DNA from: Desulfobacterales bacterium
GTDB taxonomy: Bacteria; Desulfobacterota; Desulfobacteria; Desulfobacterales; JAHEIW01
Direction of reading: 5' to 3'
DNA: 64,000 nucleotides
NCBI GenBank assembly: GCA_030066985.1
Contig: JASJAN010000030.1
Coordinates: forward strand, 1 to 64,000
Position numbers and translations under genes: made by a program. The first letter of the stretch is position 1. Each line of letters begins with the position of its first letter. The notes beneath the pieces were generated by a model. That model saw only the letters and a program-made list of their open reading frames with translations. It did no database searches and had not been told where the DNA came from. Of this stretch, positions 25,101 through 33,632 are shown piece by piece.

Positions 25101-26771
25101 CTAATTTCCCCATTGATCTTTATGCCGCTGATAGCGATCACAGGCTTCTTGATTGCCCAGATCACATGATGTTTTCACATCCGCCAGTGAACGGGAAAGA
25201 TTATTTTGCTGAAAGTAATGGCGCGCTCTTTCAAGATAGGCGCTGGCATGCTCCGGCTGCAGTTCGATGAAGCGGTCCCAGTATGCCATCATCTTGCGCG
25301 ATTTGCCCAATTGATCAAGCGTGTAGTCCATCAGGGCATACGAATCATAATGCCGCGGGTCCAGCTGCATCGCATTTTGCAGATCCTCGATAACCCGTTC
25401 ATGCTGGTTTAGGTGCGAATACGCCGCTGCCCGCCAATAAAAGGCCTCCTTGTTTTGGGGATCGAACCTGAGTGCAAATCCATATTGCTCAATGGCCTGC
25501 TGCCGGTCGGTTTCAAAAACTTTATGGCCCAAGTTAAGGAAACGGGTGGTGGCCCATTGCTGCCAGTGCAGAATTTCAGGATGATGGGGCGTCAGATCGC
25601 AGGCGGTTTGCAGATCTTCTGCTGCGGCCTTAAAATTCTCTTTTTCAAAATGTATTCGAGAGCGCAGGTGAAAATTTTCGCTGACGGTCGGTCTCAGATA
25701 GATACTGCGTTCGACATCCGCCAGCCCTTTATCCAAATCCTTGAAATGGGCATAGCGCACCTGGGCCCTTTTTGAATAAAAATACCAATCATCGCCGTAA
25801 GCCATCGCTTTGGTATACAGCGCCAGGGCGTCATCATATTTTTTTTGGCGCAATAAATCGTAGGCCTGCTCGCTGTAAATATAGCCATACAGGCAGGTAA
25901 AGTGGGGATTGATATCGACATACAATTCGGCTGATTTGGCAAATTCTTCCATCCGGCGGTAACTGCCCATCCCGCGGGGTGAGATGGCGTACAGATATTG
26001 CAAGCGAAGTAAAAAGGAAGACGGAAACAAATTAAAGGCCTCTTGCGACCATCGCTGCAGATCGGTTTCTTTAGCCATGACATAGCTGATGCGGATCAAC
26101 ATCAGATAGGCGGTTAAGAGCTGTTGATTGATCCCCAGCGCAACTTGGATATCCGCCATCGATTTTTGAAAATTGGCCCAGCGCATCTTAAACTGCACCG
26201 GTTTTTTGTCTTTGACTGCGCTATAGCCCCAGCTCTCCCAGGCCTTGGCGTGATAATAATGCGCTCTGGCCAGATAAGGGGCAAAGTGGCCGGGCGAATG
26301 TAAAATCCAGGCCGCAAATATCTTCTCATAGGCGGGCAGGGTTGTTTCAAAAACCCGCCAGGCATCTTCGAGCGCGTATTCAGTGCTGAAATCGTCTTCA
26401 AATGCCTGCTGATAGGTTTCGTAAATGGTATTTAAGGATGCAAATTGACCGCTTTCAAACAGCTCTCTTAAGGCCTCGATTCGCTGCGGCGAAAGGGTGA
26501 TCGGCGGATCTTTGGGAACCGGCAGATTTTCCGAGGCCCGGGTGACTTCATAAACTGGGGATTTGCCGAGCCCCATTTTCCTGAATATGCGAAATGAATT
26601 GTCGTCGACGTTGAAGACAACGACCCCCATCACCACCAGCAGACTGATGACAATGCCGGTGATCACCAGCGCTTCCCGCAAGGCGGTTTTTTTGCTGGGG
26701 GGCTCGCCGCAGGCTTTGCATCTGTCCCAAAAACCCGTCTGGCGACCGCATGTCGGACACTTCGTATACAT
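25101..26771 (-). CDS. membrane-anchored TPR protein with N-terminal zinc ribbon
   Basis: A 556-residue protein. The N-terminus has a zinc ribbon (C5-x2-C8, C18-x2-C21), then one membrane helix (about 33-55). The long remainder is TPR-like repeats with the typical ALxxxxxxIxxxPxxxxxYxxRA pattern (about 300-550). This topology, zinc ribbon then helix then external TPRs, suggests an envelope scaffold. ATG 26771 sits seven bases after AAGGA; ATG 26777 is an alternative. It is the third gene of a minus-strand operon, with 37 bases to the gene before it. Confidence 0.78.
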   Translation of the reverse strand: MYTKCPTCGRQTGFWDRCKACGEPPSKKTALREALVITGIVISLLVVMGVVVFNVDDNSFRIFRKMGLGKSPVYEVTRASENLPVPKDPPITLSPQRIEALRELFESGQFASLNTIYETYQQAFEDDFSTEYALEDAWRVFETTLPAYEKIFAAWILHSPGHFAPYLARAHYYHAKAWESWGYSAVKDKKPVQFKMRWANFQKSMADIQVALGINQQLLTAYLMLIRISYVMAKETDLQRWSQEAFNLFPSSFLLRLQYLYAISPRGMGSYRRMEEFAKSAELYVDINPHFTCLYGYIYSEQAYDLLRQKKYDDALALYTKAMAYGDDWYFYSKRAQVRYAHFKDLDKGLADVERSIYLRPTVSENFHLRSRIHFEKENFKAAAEDLQTACDLTPHHPEILHWQQWATTRFLNLGHKVFETDRQQAIEQYGFALRFDPQNKEAFYWRAAAYSHLNQHERVIEDLQNAMQLDPRHYDSYALMDYTLDQLGKSRKMMAYWDRFIELQPEHASAYLERARHYFQQNNLSRSLADVKTSCDLGNQEACDRYQRHKDQWGN

Positions 26772-26808
26772 CACCATTTCCTTGTATCAGGATGGTCTGG
26801 CATCCACT

Positions 26809-27501
26809 TTACTTCCCATTTGCCTTGCTGTGTGACTTGACGTGCAGCCATATGTCCATGACGATTTTTAAAAAGATGAGGACACACAGCAGCACCACCG
26901 GGGAGCCCAGCTTCATAATCAAAACACCGCCCAATATAATGGCCACATGCATCAACACAATTCGTTTGTAAGGGCGGGTCATGATCTGATTCATCTTAAG
27001 CGTCAGGTATTCCTGCCCGTTGATAAAGTTGCGAATAAACGATACGCCGTGGCTGATAAAAAGACCCAATGCCGGCCACTCCAGTCCCGGTGGTCGGCTG
27101 TGCCACAATTGCATGACCACCGAATACAGCAGCTGCAAAAAGATCAGCGGGCCCATCCAGGCCTCCGGGGCTTCAAGGGCCTTGCCAGGGGATCCGATTT
27201 TAAAAAACGTCAGCAGAAAAAATCCGTGCACAGCACAAAAACCTCCGAAATGAACGCAGAAGAAAGGGATCATAAACAATTTCTTCAACTGCCGGCCCCG
27301 GGAATCGACTTTTACCAGCATCATGCGCATGATGTTGTAAAACCCGACAATCAAGTTCTCTATCCAGTACAGCAGCACGATGGCGGCCGCATCCCAGCCC
27401 AAAAAAATGACGCCAATCAGGGGTACCAGATTGGCGACAGTCAGGGAGACAATCGGAAGTGAGGGCTTGTGCGACGGAGTATGAGAAACAGAATCTGTCA
27501 T
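26809..27501 (-). CDS. DUF6498 membrane protein
   Basis: A 230-residue integral membrane protein with about six hydrophobic segments. The signature YWIENLIVGFYNIMRM near residue 45 and the GxxGxxxFxxxHG-like FCVHFGGFCAVHGFF place it in the DUF6498 family, whose function is unknown. The late HGVSFIRNFINGQEYL is also conserved. It is the second gene of the operon, 45 bases after the DUF5362 gene. Confidence 0.75.
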   Translation of the reverse strand: MTDSVSHTPSHKPSLPIVSLTVANLVPLIGVIFLGWDAAAIVLLYWIENLIVGFYNIMRMMLVKVDSRGRQLKKLFMIPFFCVHFGGFCAVHGFFLLTFFKIGSPGKALEAPEAWMGPLIFLQLLYSVVMQLWHSRPPGLEWPALGLFISHGVSFIRNFINGQEYLTLKMNQIMTRPYKRIVLMHVAIILGGVLIMKLGSPVVLLCVLIFLKIVMDIWLHVKSHSKANGK

Positions 27502-27545
27502 CTTAAAGCGCTGTTTGTGTTTATTTTTAGCCGTTTCTGAATGGG

Positions 27546-28028
27546 TTATGCACGCAGGGCAAAAAAGGCCGGAATCAGAATCGCCGCCGCAATACCCACA
27601 AGGGCCAGGCCAATGGATATCAGGGTCAGGATACCGATAAATTTCCAGAAGGATTTCTGATACGCAATCGCTTTACCCAGCTCTATGGCATCGCCGGCCT
27701 TTAAAAAAGCGCTGATGGCGGTCGCGTACTTTGACAGCCAGATCGATGGGATCAGATAAATCACACTGCTCAGAATGTACAGGATGCCCATCAGCAGCAG
27801 GGGCGGTGTTTTTTCTGAAACCGGGATAATACTTTCACCGATAATCATGCCAAGACCGGCCAGAATCGTCAGCCCGGTACCGATAAATCCCAATATCGAC
27901 AAAAATCGGGTCCAGGGCCAGGTCGCCCGCATTGATTTGCGGATGTAGTTTAAAATCGCGCGGTTACGATCGACACTGCCATCCGGCCCCAGGTCACCGG
28001 AATCCCGTCCGTCACTAAATACTTGCAT
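27546..28028 (-). CDS. DUF5362-like membrane protein
   Basis: A 160-residue protein with a soluble N-terminus and three to four hydrophobic helices (about 37-60, 72-95, 138-158). The pattern LRKSMRATWPWTRFLSILGFIGTGLT and QKSFWKFIGILTL resembles the DUF5362 family. The start is fixed by GGAGGAGG just before ATG 28028; the open frame further upstream was rejected. It is the first gene of the operon and divergent from the SEL1-protease gene. Function unknown. Confidence 0.68.
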   Translation of the reverse strand: MQVFSDGRDSGDLGPDGSVDRNRAILNYIRKSMRATWPWTRFLSILGFIGTGLTILAGLGMIIGESIIPVSEKTPPLLLMGILYILSSVIYLIPSIWLSKYATAISAFLKAGDAIELGKAIAYQKSFWKFIGILTLISIGLALVGIAAAILIPAFFALRA

Positions 28029-28177
28029 ACCCTCCTCCTTTTTTGCCGATTGTGCGGATGATACCTCACATTTTCTCATATTGTGGCTGAAAATGCAAAA
28101 AAGTCCGCGGTAAGCTATTAAATTTATAATATGATTTGATGCCGCTGCCGGGCGCGCGGGTATTGTATCCACCAAAA

Positions 28178-28206
28178 TTGACGATTTGAAAAATTTCGAC
28201 TATAAT
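28178..28206 (+). promoter_or_regulatory. sigma70-type promoter of the SEL1-protease gene
   Basis: TTGACG (28178-28183) and a perfect TATAAT (28201-28206) are spaced 17 bases apart. The transcript would start near 28213, giving a 30-base leader with GGAG before the ATG at 28242. Confidence 0.7.
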
Positions 28207-28241
28207 GATATTATCTGATTCGGAATGGAGAAACCGCCCGT

Positions 28242-29546
28242 ATGACACAACTTCGCTGGCCGATGACAGTAGCGGCCATATGCTTTCTGCTTTTTCTATC
28301 CCCCAATTTAACCCCTGCAAAATCAACCTTATCGGAGTCCCGCTACGACCAGGGATGGCAGGCCTATGATGCCGGGCACTATACTAAGGCCTTTGAGATC
28401 TGGCAGGCACTGGCCGAACAGGGTCATGAGCTGGCCCAGGTCAATCTGGGAGCCATGTACGATGCCGGGCGGGGCACAACCGAAAACCCATCCAAAGCCT
28501 TTGAGCTGTTTTTTGCTGCCGCCCAGCGGGGCAACCCCTATGCCCAGTATAATGTGGCCAACATGTACGCCGAGGGACGTGGGGTTCGTGGCGACCGCAA
28601 TCAGGCCAAAACCTGGTACCTGAAAGCCGCCGAACAGGACCTGGCCATTGCCCAATACAGCCTGGGCATGCTCAATGCCAGTAGCGCCCGGGAAGAAGAT
28701 GTGGCTGAAACCCGCAACCTGGACGTTGCCATCGGCTGGCTTTATAAAAGCGGGTTGACGCATTTAAAAAATGATAACCTCAGCGGTGCCCGCCAGGCCT
28801 ATGGTTCCATCGCAGAACTTGCCGGCGATCATCCCCTGGCCGAACAGCTCAGCTGCAAAATCGACGGCAAAAAGCAAGGCCCGGCCACCGGCAACCGCCT
28901 GGCGCCATTTAACGGGGCTTCTTTAGGCACCGGATGGCCGATCTCAGCAGGCTATGTGATTACCAATCATCACGTGGTGGCGTCGGCCGCTGAAATTTTC
29001 CTGTTGGACGCATCCGGTCAAAAGATTAAAGCCCAGCCGATTCTGTCAGATGCGCTACACGATATTGCCATTTTACAGGTGGGCGACATCGCGCAACTGC
29101 CGCCGGCTTTGCCGCTAGCCACCGACGAAATTGATGTTGGTGACAAAGTTTTTACCATCGGCTTTCCCCGTATTGATGAGATGGGTGTCGATCCCAAACT
29201 GACAGATGGGGAAATCAGCAAATTGTCCGGCCTGGAAAATGACTCGGCCAGCTATCAAACAACGGTCCCCATTCAGCCCGGCAACAGCGGCGGTCCGCTG
29301 CTCAACATGCGTGGTGAGGTGGTGGGCGTTGTGCGCTCGATGATCGCTGTCAAACACAAGCAAACCGGTGAAACCCGTGTGTATGAAAACGCCAGTTGCG
29401 CCACAAAAATAGCGCGGCTATCTGAAATCCTCAGCAAGCTGGAAGCGCCCGCGGCTACCCTGCAAACCCTGCCCCACCAGCCGGAAAACATGGCTGCCCT
29501 GCAAAAGCGCCTGCAAAACTCGCTGCTGATTGTGGTGGCACGCTAG
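28242..29546 (+). CDS. exported trypsin-like serine protease with SEL1 repeats
   Basis: A 434-residue periplasmic protein with a signal peptide (cleavage near PAKS, residue 27). Residues about 36-190 are SEL1/TPR-like repeats (AQVNLGAMYDAGRGTT, AQYNVANMYAEGRGV). Residues about 215-390 form a DegP-type serine protease with the triad H244 (ITNHHVV), D274 (LHDIAIL) and S349 (GNSGGPLL). No PDZ domain follows; the tail is Pro/Gln-rich. The SEL1 part may bind substrates or partners in place of a PDZ domain. It has its own promoter and appears monocistronic. Confidence 0.87.
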   Translation: MTQLRWPMTVAAICFLLFLSPNLTPAKSTLSESRYDQGWQAYDAGHYTKAFEIWQALAEQGHELAQVNLGAMYDAGRGTTENPSKAFELFFAAAQRGNPYAQYNVANMYAEGRGVRGDRNQAKTWYLKAAEQDLAIAQYSLGMLNASSAREEDVAETRNLDVAIGWLYKSGLTHLKNDNLSGARQAYGSIAELAGDHPLAEQLSCKIDGKKQGPATGNRLAPFNGASLGTGWPISAGYVITNHHVVASAAEIFLLDASGQKIKAQPILSDALHDIAILQVGDIAQLPPALPLATDEIDVGDKVFTIGFPRIDEMGVDPKLTDGEISKLSGLENDSASYQTTVPIQPGNSGGPLLNMRGEVVGVVRSMIAVKHKQTGETRVYENASCATKIARLSEILSKLEAPAATLQTLPHQPENMAALQKRLQNSLLIVVAR

Positions 29547-29614
29547 GGTTGCCTCCATCCTATTAACGCCAATTGCGGATTACTATCTCTACCTTCATCT
29601 AAGATCTTAAAAAA

Positions 29615-29732
29615 AAATTCCAAATCCCAAAACACAAAAATCAAATAGTTCGATCCTGAGCAGGGTCGAAGGGCAAAAACCAAATTCAAAATGCCAAAGG
29701 TTTGAATCATTGAAAATTGAGATTTGGAATTT
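29615..29732. repeat. AT-rich inverted repeat
   Basis: AAATTCCAAATC (29615-29626) is inverted perfectly at 29721-29732. Further AAATTCAAAA/TTTGATTTTT-like words lie inside and after it (to about 29790), giving several competing stems. The word CGATCCTGAGCAGGGTCGAAGG within is a dispersed palindrome-like repeat. The rest of the gap to 30071 shows no gene. Confidence 0.6.
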
Positions 29733-30071
29733 GTTTGGCCAGCGATGAGCGCCGTCGAATTGAATTTGATTTTTGATATTTTGGATTTAGATGCCCCTGT
29801 GACCTTTCTTTGGACTTTCCTTCCTGTAAATCGGGGTTATATCACCGCCAACCGCGTAATATCCCCCATTTTTGGTCCTTCATTTTAACGTATCGAATAA
29901 TTTTCTAAACAAATTTATCTAATTATATAAGCTTGTTAAAAAAATAACGGGTCGACAGTTCGTCGTCCGGCAAGAATTTTGCCACAATGTAATAGGCAGA
30001 AGTTAAAGTTGGTAGAAGTGGTGCGAACATTTTGCGTGCCGAAACACAAACATTGGAAGAGGAGGTAAATA

Positions 30072-31229
30072 ATGAAACGACCTGTAACCTCAATAATTGG
30101 TATTGTTGCCATTGGGGTTGCGGCTGCCATGCTGACCGGCTGTGCATCCAGCAGCAACAATACAATGGCCAGTAAATATGAAACCAAACTCAATGAAAAA
30201 AACAAAAAGATCGATCAACTGCGCGCTGATAATCAGGAAAAAGAAAAGATTATCGAAGTCTATAAGAAAGAGCTGAAGATGTCGAACGAGGCTGCTGCGG
30301 CTGCCGAGCAACGCGCAGCCAATGCCGGTTCTGCCGACATGAGCGCTTCTCATTCCGGAAGCAGTCTTTTTCCACCCAATGCCAAGGCGGGCGAATGCTG
30401 GGCAAGAACATTCATTGCCCCCCAGTATCGGACAGTTAGCGAGCAGGTTTTGAAACGCGGCGAATCCGAACGTCTGGAGCTCATCCCGGCCCAGTATACG
30501 TGGGAAGAGCAAAGCGTTCTGGTTAAAGAAGCTTCACAGCGGATGGAAATCATCCCCGCCCAGTATCAATGGGTTGAAGAAAAGGTGTTGGTCAAACCGG
30601 AATCCAAGCGATTGGTTGAAGTACCGGCACAGTATGAAATGCGGCAGGAACGGGTTCTGGTCAAAGAGGCCCATACCGTTTGGAAGAAAGGCCGTGGTCC
30701 GATTGAAAAAATCGATCATGCCACCGGTGAGATTATGTGCCTGGTGGAAGTACCGGCCACATATAAAACCGTATCCAAACGAGTGATGGTCAGCCCGCCG
30801 ACCACTAAGGAGCTCTTCGTACCTGCTGAATATAAAACCATCAAAAAAAGAGTTATGGTGGAACCGCCAAAAGAACGCAGAGTCGAAATTCCGGCCGAAT
30901 ACAAGACCGTTAAAGTCCGTAAAATGCTGTCAGCGGCGCAGGAACGTAAAACTACCATTCCTGCTGAATACCAGACCATTACGCGGACCGAAAAGATTAG
31001 CGACGGCCACATGGAATGGCGGCGAATCCTGTGTGAAACCAATGTCAACGCTTCGATTATCAGGCAAGTCCAGATGGGACTGCGCGATGCCGGGCATAAT
31101 CCCGGACGCATCGACGGCGTCATTGGGCGCGATACTCAGGCTGCGCTCAAATCCTACCAGCGGGCCAACAACCTCGCTGAAGGTGGTTTAACCCACGAAA
31201 CGCTTCGTCACATGAATATCAGCCTGTAA
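30072..31229 (+). CDS. lipoprotein with VPAxY tandem repeats and peptidoglycan-binding domain
   Basis: A 385-residue lipoprotein with lipobox LTGC (C24). A short coiled coil follows (about 35-85). Residues about 114-320 hold about eight copies of a 22-26-residue repeat built around (I/V)PA(Q/E)Y(K/Q)T and (K/R)VxV. The C-terminus (about 325-384) matches the PG_binding_1 domain (VQMGLRDAGHNPGRIDGVIGRDTQAALKSYQ). It therefore probably links the outer membrane to the cell wall through an extended beta-repeat arm. A strong GGAGG lies eight bases before ATG. A perfect terminator follows. Confidence 0.82.
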   Translation: MKRPVTSIIGIVAIGVAAAMLTGCASSSNNTMASKYETKLNEKNKKIDQLRADNQEKEKIIEVYKKELKMSNEAAAAAEQRAANAGSADMSASHSGSSLFPPNAKAGECWARTFIAPQYRTVSEQVLKRGESERLELIPAQYTWEEQSVLVKEASQRMEIIPAQYQWVEEKVLVKPESKRLVEVPAQYEMRQERVLVKEAHTVWKKGRGPIEKIDHATGEIMCLVEVPATYKTVSKRVMVSPPTTKELFVPAEYKTIKKRVMVEPPKERRVEIPAEYKTVKVRKMLSAAQERKTTIPAEYQTITRTEKISDGHMEWRRILCETNVNASIIRQVQMGLRDAGHNPGRIDGVIGRDTQAALKSYQRANNLAEGGLTHETLRHMNISL

Positions 31230-31260
31230 ACCCACTGCATCCGTAACATGTGCGAAGTGC

Positions 31261-31307
31261 AAAGACCCCGCCGGATTGCCGGGCAATCCGCGGGGTCTTT
31301 ATCTTTT
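31261..31307 (+). terminator. bidirectional rho-independent terminator
   Basis: A 17-base arm starting AAAGACCCCG (31261-31278) pairs with its complement ending CGGGGTCTTT (31284-31300) around a five-base loop. A T-rich tail follows on the plus strand and an A-run lies on the other. It separates the convergent repeat-lipoprotein and esterase genes. Confidence 0.9.
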
Positions 31308-31323
31308 GGCCGATGCCAGGGTC

Positions 31324-32274
31324 TTATTTTAGGCTTTTGAAAAATCCCCAGATCTCATCACAGCCGTTGATATCGCGGGTTGTGCGGCCCACCAACCATT
31401 CCGGCAGATACTGAAGTCCATCCGGCCAGGTATGGCCGCCGCCATCGATCCGATACAGCACGACCTTTGATTCATCTTCACACAAATCATATTCGATTTT
31501 GGTCACGCGGGTGCCATCATCAGCCCGATCGGCAAGCTGGGTGGTGGTGGCCTGCGGGCTGCAGCGGTTTTTTTGGCGCCAGATCCGGATGGTTTCATCG
31601 GTTGAGAGCACCGCACCCCGTTTGCGGCGAAATGCTTTGATTTGCCCGCCGTTGTAAGGCACCAGCGGATCTTCGGTGCCGTTGAAAATCGCCAGGCTGA
31701 CAGTCGAATCTGCGGTGCACAGCGGGGTGATGGCCACCGGAATCTGGGCGGTTACCGGGGCAATCGCACGAATGGTATCGGGCTGGCTGCAGGCTAGCTG
31801 AAATGACATCAGCCCGCCGTTTGAAATACCGGTTACAAAGATGCGCCGCTCATCAATCGGATAGCGCGTGCTCAGATCCGCAATCAGCGCTTGCAAAAAC
31901 CCGACGTCATCGATGCCTTTGCGGTGCGCTCCAGAAATATTATCCGGCCGACCGTCATTCCAGGATTTGTCAATGCCCTGGGGATACACCACATAAAAGC
32001 CGTCGCGGTCGGCCAGCGCGTTGAAGCGGCTGTCGGTCAGCCGCAGCATATTTTGATTCGTTCCGCCGCCGCCGTGCAGCACCAGCAGCAGCGGCCGTTT
32101 GCCCGGATGCGACGTCTGGCCGGACGGCTGATGCAAGATATAATAGCGCTCACGCCCGTCGTGACGCACGGAGCTGCCGGTCTGCTTTTTCGAATGCGCG
32201 CAGGCAAAAACGACCACTAGCGCTAGCATCGAAACCATAGCAGCGCAGGCCCTTAACCTCTGTTTTCGATTCAT
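31324..32274 (-). CDS. PHB-depolymerase-family esterase lipoprotein (LpqC-like)
   Basis: A 316-residue exported alpha/beta hydrolase. The signal peptide ends in a lipobox-like VFAC. LLLVLHGGGGTNQN gives the oxyanion loop, GISNGG the nucleophile Ser, NGTEDPLVPY the acid Asp, and GGGHTWPDG the catalytic His. This set matches the PHB depolymerase/feruloyl esterase group (COG3509), which cleaves polyesters or phenolic esters outside the cytoplasm. I start at ATG 32274; a GTG at 32292 overlaps the tautomerase gene by four bases and is possible. It forms a pair with that gene. Confidence 0.86.
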   Translation of the reverse strand: MNRKQRLRACAAMVSMLALVVVFACAHSKKQTGSSVRHDGRERYYILHQPSGQTSHPGKRPLLLVLHGGGGTNQNMLRLTDSRFNALADRDGFYVVYPQGIDKSWNDGRPDNISGAHRKGIDDVGFLQALIADLSTRYPIDERRIFVTGISNGGLMSFQLACSQPDTIRAIAPVTAQIPVAITPLCTADSTVSLAIFNGTEDPLVPYNGGQIKAFRRKRGAVLSTDETIRIWRQKNRCSPQATTTQLADRADDGTRVTKIEYDLCEDESKVVLYRIDGGGHTWPDGLQYLPEWLVGRTTRDINGCDEIWGFFKSLK

Positions 32275-32288
32275 TACAGTCAATGATA

Positions 32289-32492
32289 TCACTCTCCGCG
32301 TTGCCGTCTAACTGTGACTGTTTCCCCGCCAATGCCCCAATTATCGGTGTCAACTTCATCGATGACCACGACAGTGGTAGCGGGATTTTTGCCTAAAACA
32401 TCCTCAAGGAGTTTGGTGGCCCCTAAAATCAATTGCGCTTTTTCCTCTGAAGTGACACCCTCCCTGGTGACTTTGATGTTTACAAACGGCAT
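32289..32492 (-). CDS. 4-oxalocrotonate tautomerase-family enzyme
   Basis: A 67-residue protein starting MPF, so removal of Met exposes the catalytic Pro1 of the tautomerase superfamily. The fold words FVNIKVTREGVTSEEKAQLI and TTVVVIDEVDTDNWGIGGE match the small homo-oligomeric 4-OT group. It interconverts keto and enol forms of unsaturated acids from aromatic degradation. GGAG lies eight bases before ATG. It lies 95 bases after the YdcZ-like gene and overlaps the possible GTG start of the esterase gene. Confidence 0.85.
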   Translation of the reverse strand: MPFVNIKVTREGVTSEEKAQLILGATKLLEDVLGKNPATTVVVIDEVDTDNWGIGGETVTVRRQRGE

Positions 32493-32587
32493 GGTTTTAT
32501 CTCCTTTAGCGTTGGATCGGTAGAACCGAATTTTAATTTAAAGCCTCAAGATCAAATCAGGACGTGCGCTGCGCCCGCCGATCCGGT

Positions 32588-33022
32588 TTATTTCACCACC
32601 AGCCAGACCCCCAGCAGCATGCAGCAAAGACCCAGCGAGCGCGTCAAGTCCATCGGGCGCACCGCAGCACCCAAAAAGCCGAAATGATCGATCAATGCGG
32701 CAATCAAAAACTGCGAGGCAACGATCAGGGTAAATCCTTTGGCCACCCCCAGGCGCGGCACCACATACCCGATGGATCCGACAATCACAAGACCCAGCAC
32801 CCCGGCAGAAAAAGCATACCAGGGCACGCTTTGCCAGCTTTTAAGATTGCCGCCGCGCAAGGCGGCCATCAGCATGGCAATCACAAATCCGCCGCCGGCA
32901 TAAGTGATAAACACGCCGGTCAGGGTTCCCAGAGAACGATCCAGCAACCCCATAAACTGCGCCTGCAGTGTAACCGCAACCCCGGCCATAACGGCAATGC
33001 CGATCAGAAAAACGGTGTTCAT
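32588..33022 (-). CDS. DMT-superfamily YdcZ (DUF606) membrane protein
   Basis: A 144-residue membrane protein with five hydrophobic segments and the DUF606 signature (VTLQAQFMGLLDRSLGTLTGVFITYAGG; the later RSLGLCCMLLGVWLV). YdcZ proteins resemble half of an EamA transporter and probably work as dimers. A single copy is seen here, so a homodimer is likely. GAGGA lies nine bases before ATG. Confidence 0.85.
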   Translation of the reverse strand: MNTVFLIGIAVMAGVAVTLQAQFMGLLDRSLGTLTGVFITYAGGGFVIAMLMAALRGGNLKSWQSVPWYAFSAGVLGLVIVGSIGYVVPRLGVAKGFTLIVASQFLIAALIDHFGFLGAAVRPMDLTRSLGLCCMLLGVWLVVK

Positions 33023-33187
33023 CGCTCAATTCCTCGGTTTTATCCGTTCAATATATTCAAACAACAGGTTATCTGCCGCTTTTGTAAAAAAAGATATCCG
33101 CATCCCCGTTGCGATTATCACCCATTTCCATGTGTTTTTTCCTATCGGCTGCATTCGTCACGACCTCATTTCGGTATCAGATGGAAG

Positions 33188-33568
33188 CTAAACATCGCCG
33201 GTGGGAACGATACCGGCACTTTCGATCATTAAGATGACCGTTTTTTGCGGCGCACGGGTTTTGTGCACCACCCCTTTGGGAACAACATACCCCTGTTGGG
33301 GTTTTAGTTCAATCGAGTCGCTGTTTTTAATATCAATTATGAGCTTGCCCTCAAGCGTCAAAAAGAATTCATCTTCTTTTTCATGTTTATGCCAGTGATA
33401 TTCACCCTCGACAATGCCCAGTCGAACAACCGAATCGTTCACCCGGCAAAGGGTCTGGTTGTACCACTTATCCTTGCATGCGTTGACCAATGCCGCAATA
33501 TCGATCCGTTCGAGTGCTTGATGCAAAATGTTCATATGATTGACATACGGGTAGGTTGAATCGCTCAT
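33188..33568 (-). CDS. single-domain cupin protein
   Basis: A 126-residue cupin with motif 1 EYHWHKHEKEDEFFLTLEGKL (metal ligands His, His, Glu) and motif 2 PQQGYVVPKGVVHKTRA (His). Such small cupins bind a metal and act as dioxygenases, isomerases or sensors; the substrate is unknown. Three ATGs occur in a row (33574, 33571, 33568). I chose 33568, eight bases after AGGA. It follows the DUF6279 gene by 64 bases. Confidence 0.78.
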   Translation of the reverse strand: MSDSTYPYVNHMNILHQALERIDIAALVNACKDKWYNQTLCRVNDSVVRLGIVEGEYHWHKHEKEDEFFLTLEGKLIIDIKNSDSIELKPQQGYVVPKGVVHKTRAPQKTVILMIESAGIVPTGDV

Positions 33569-33632
33569 CATCATTTTCCTGAAGTGTTGCAAAATTAATA
33601 AACGGAAGGACGCCCCTTGGATTCCGCAACAT

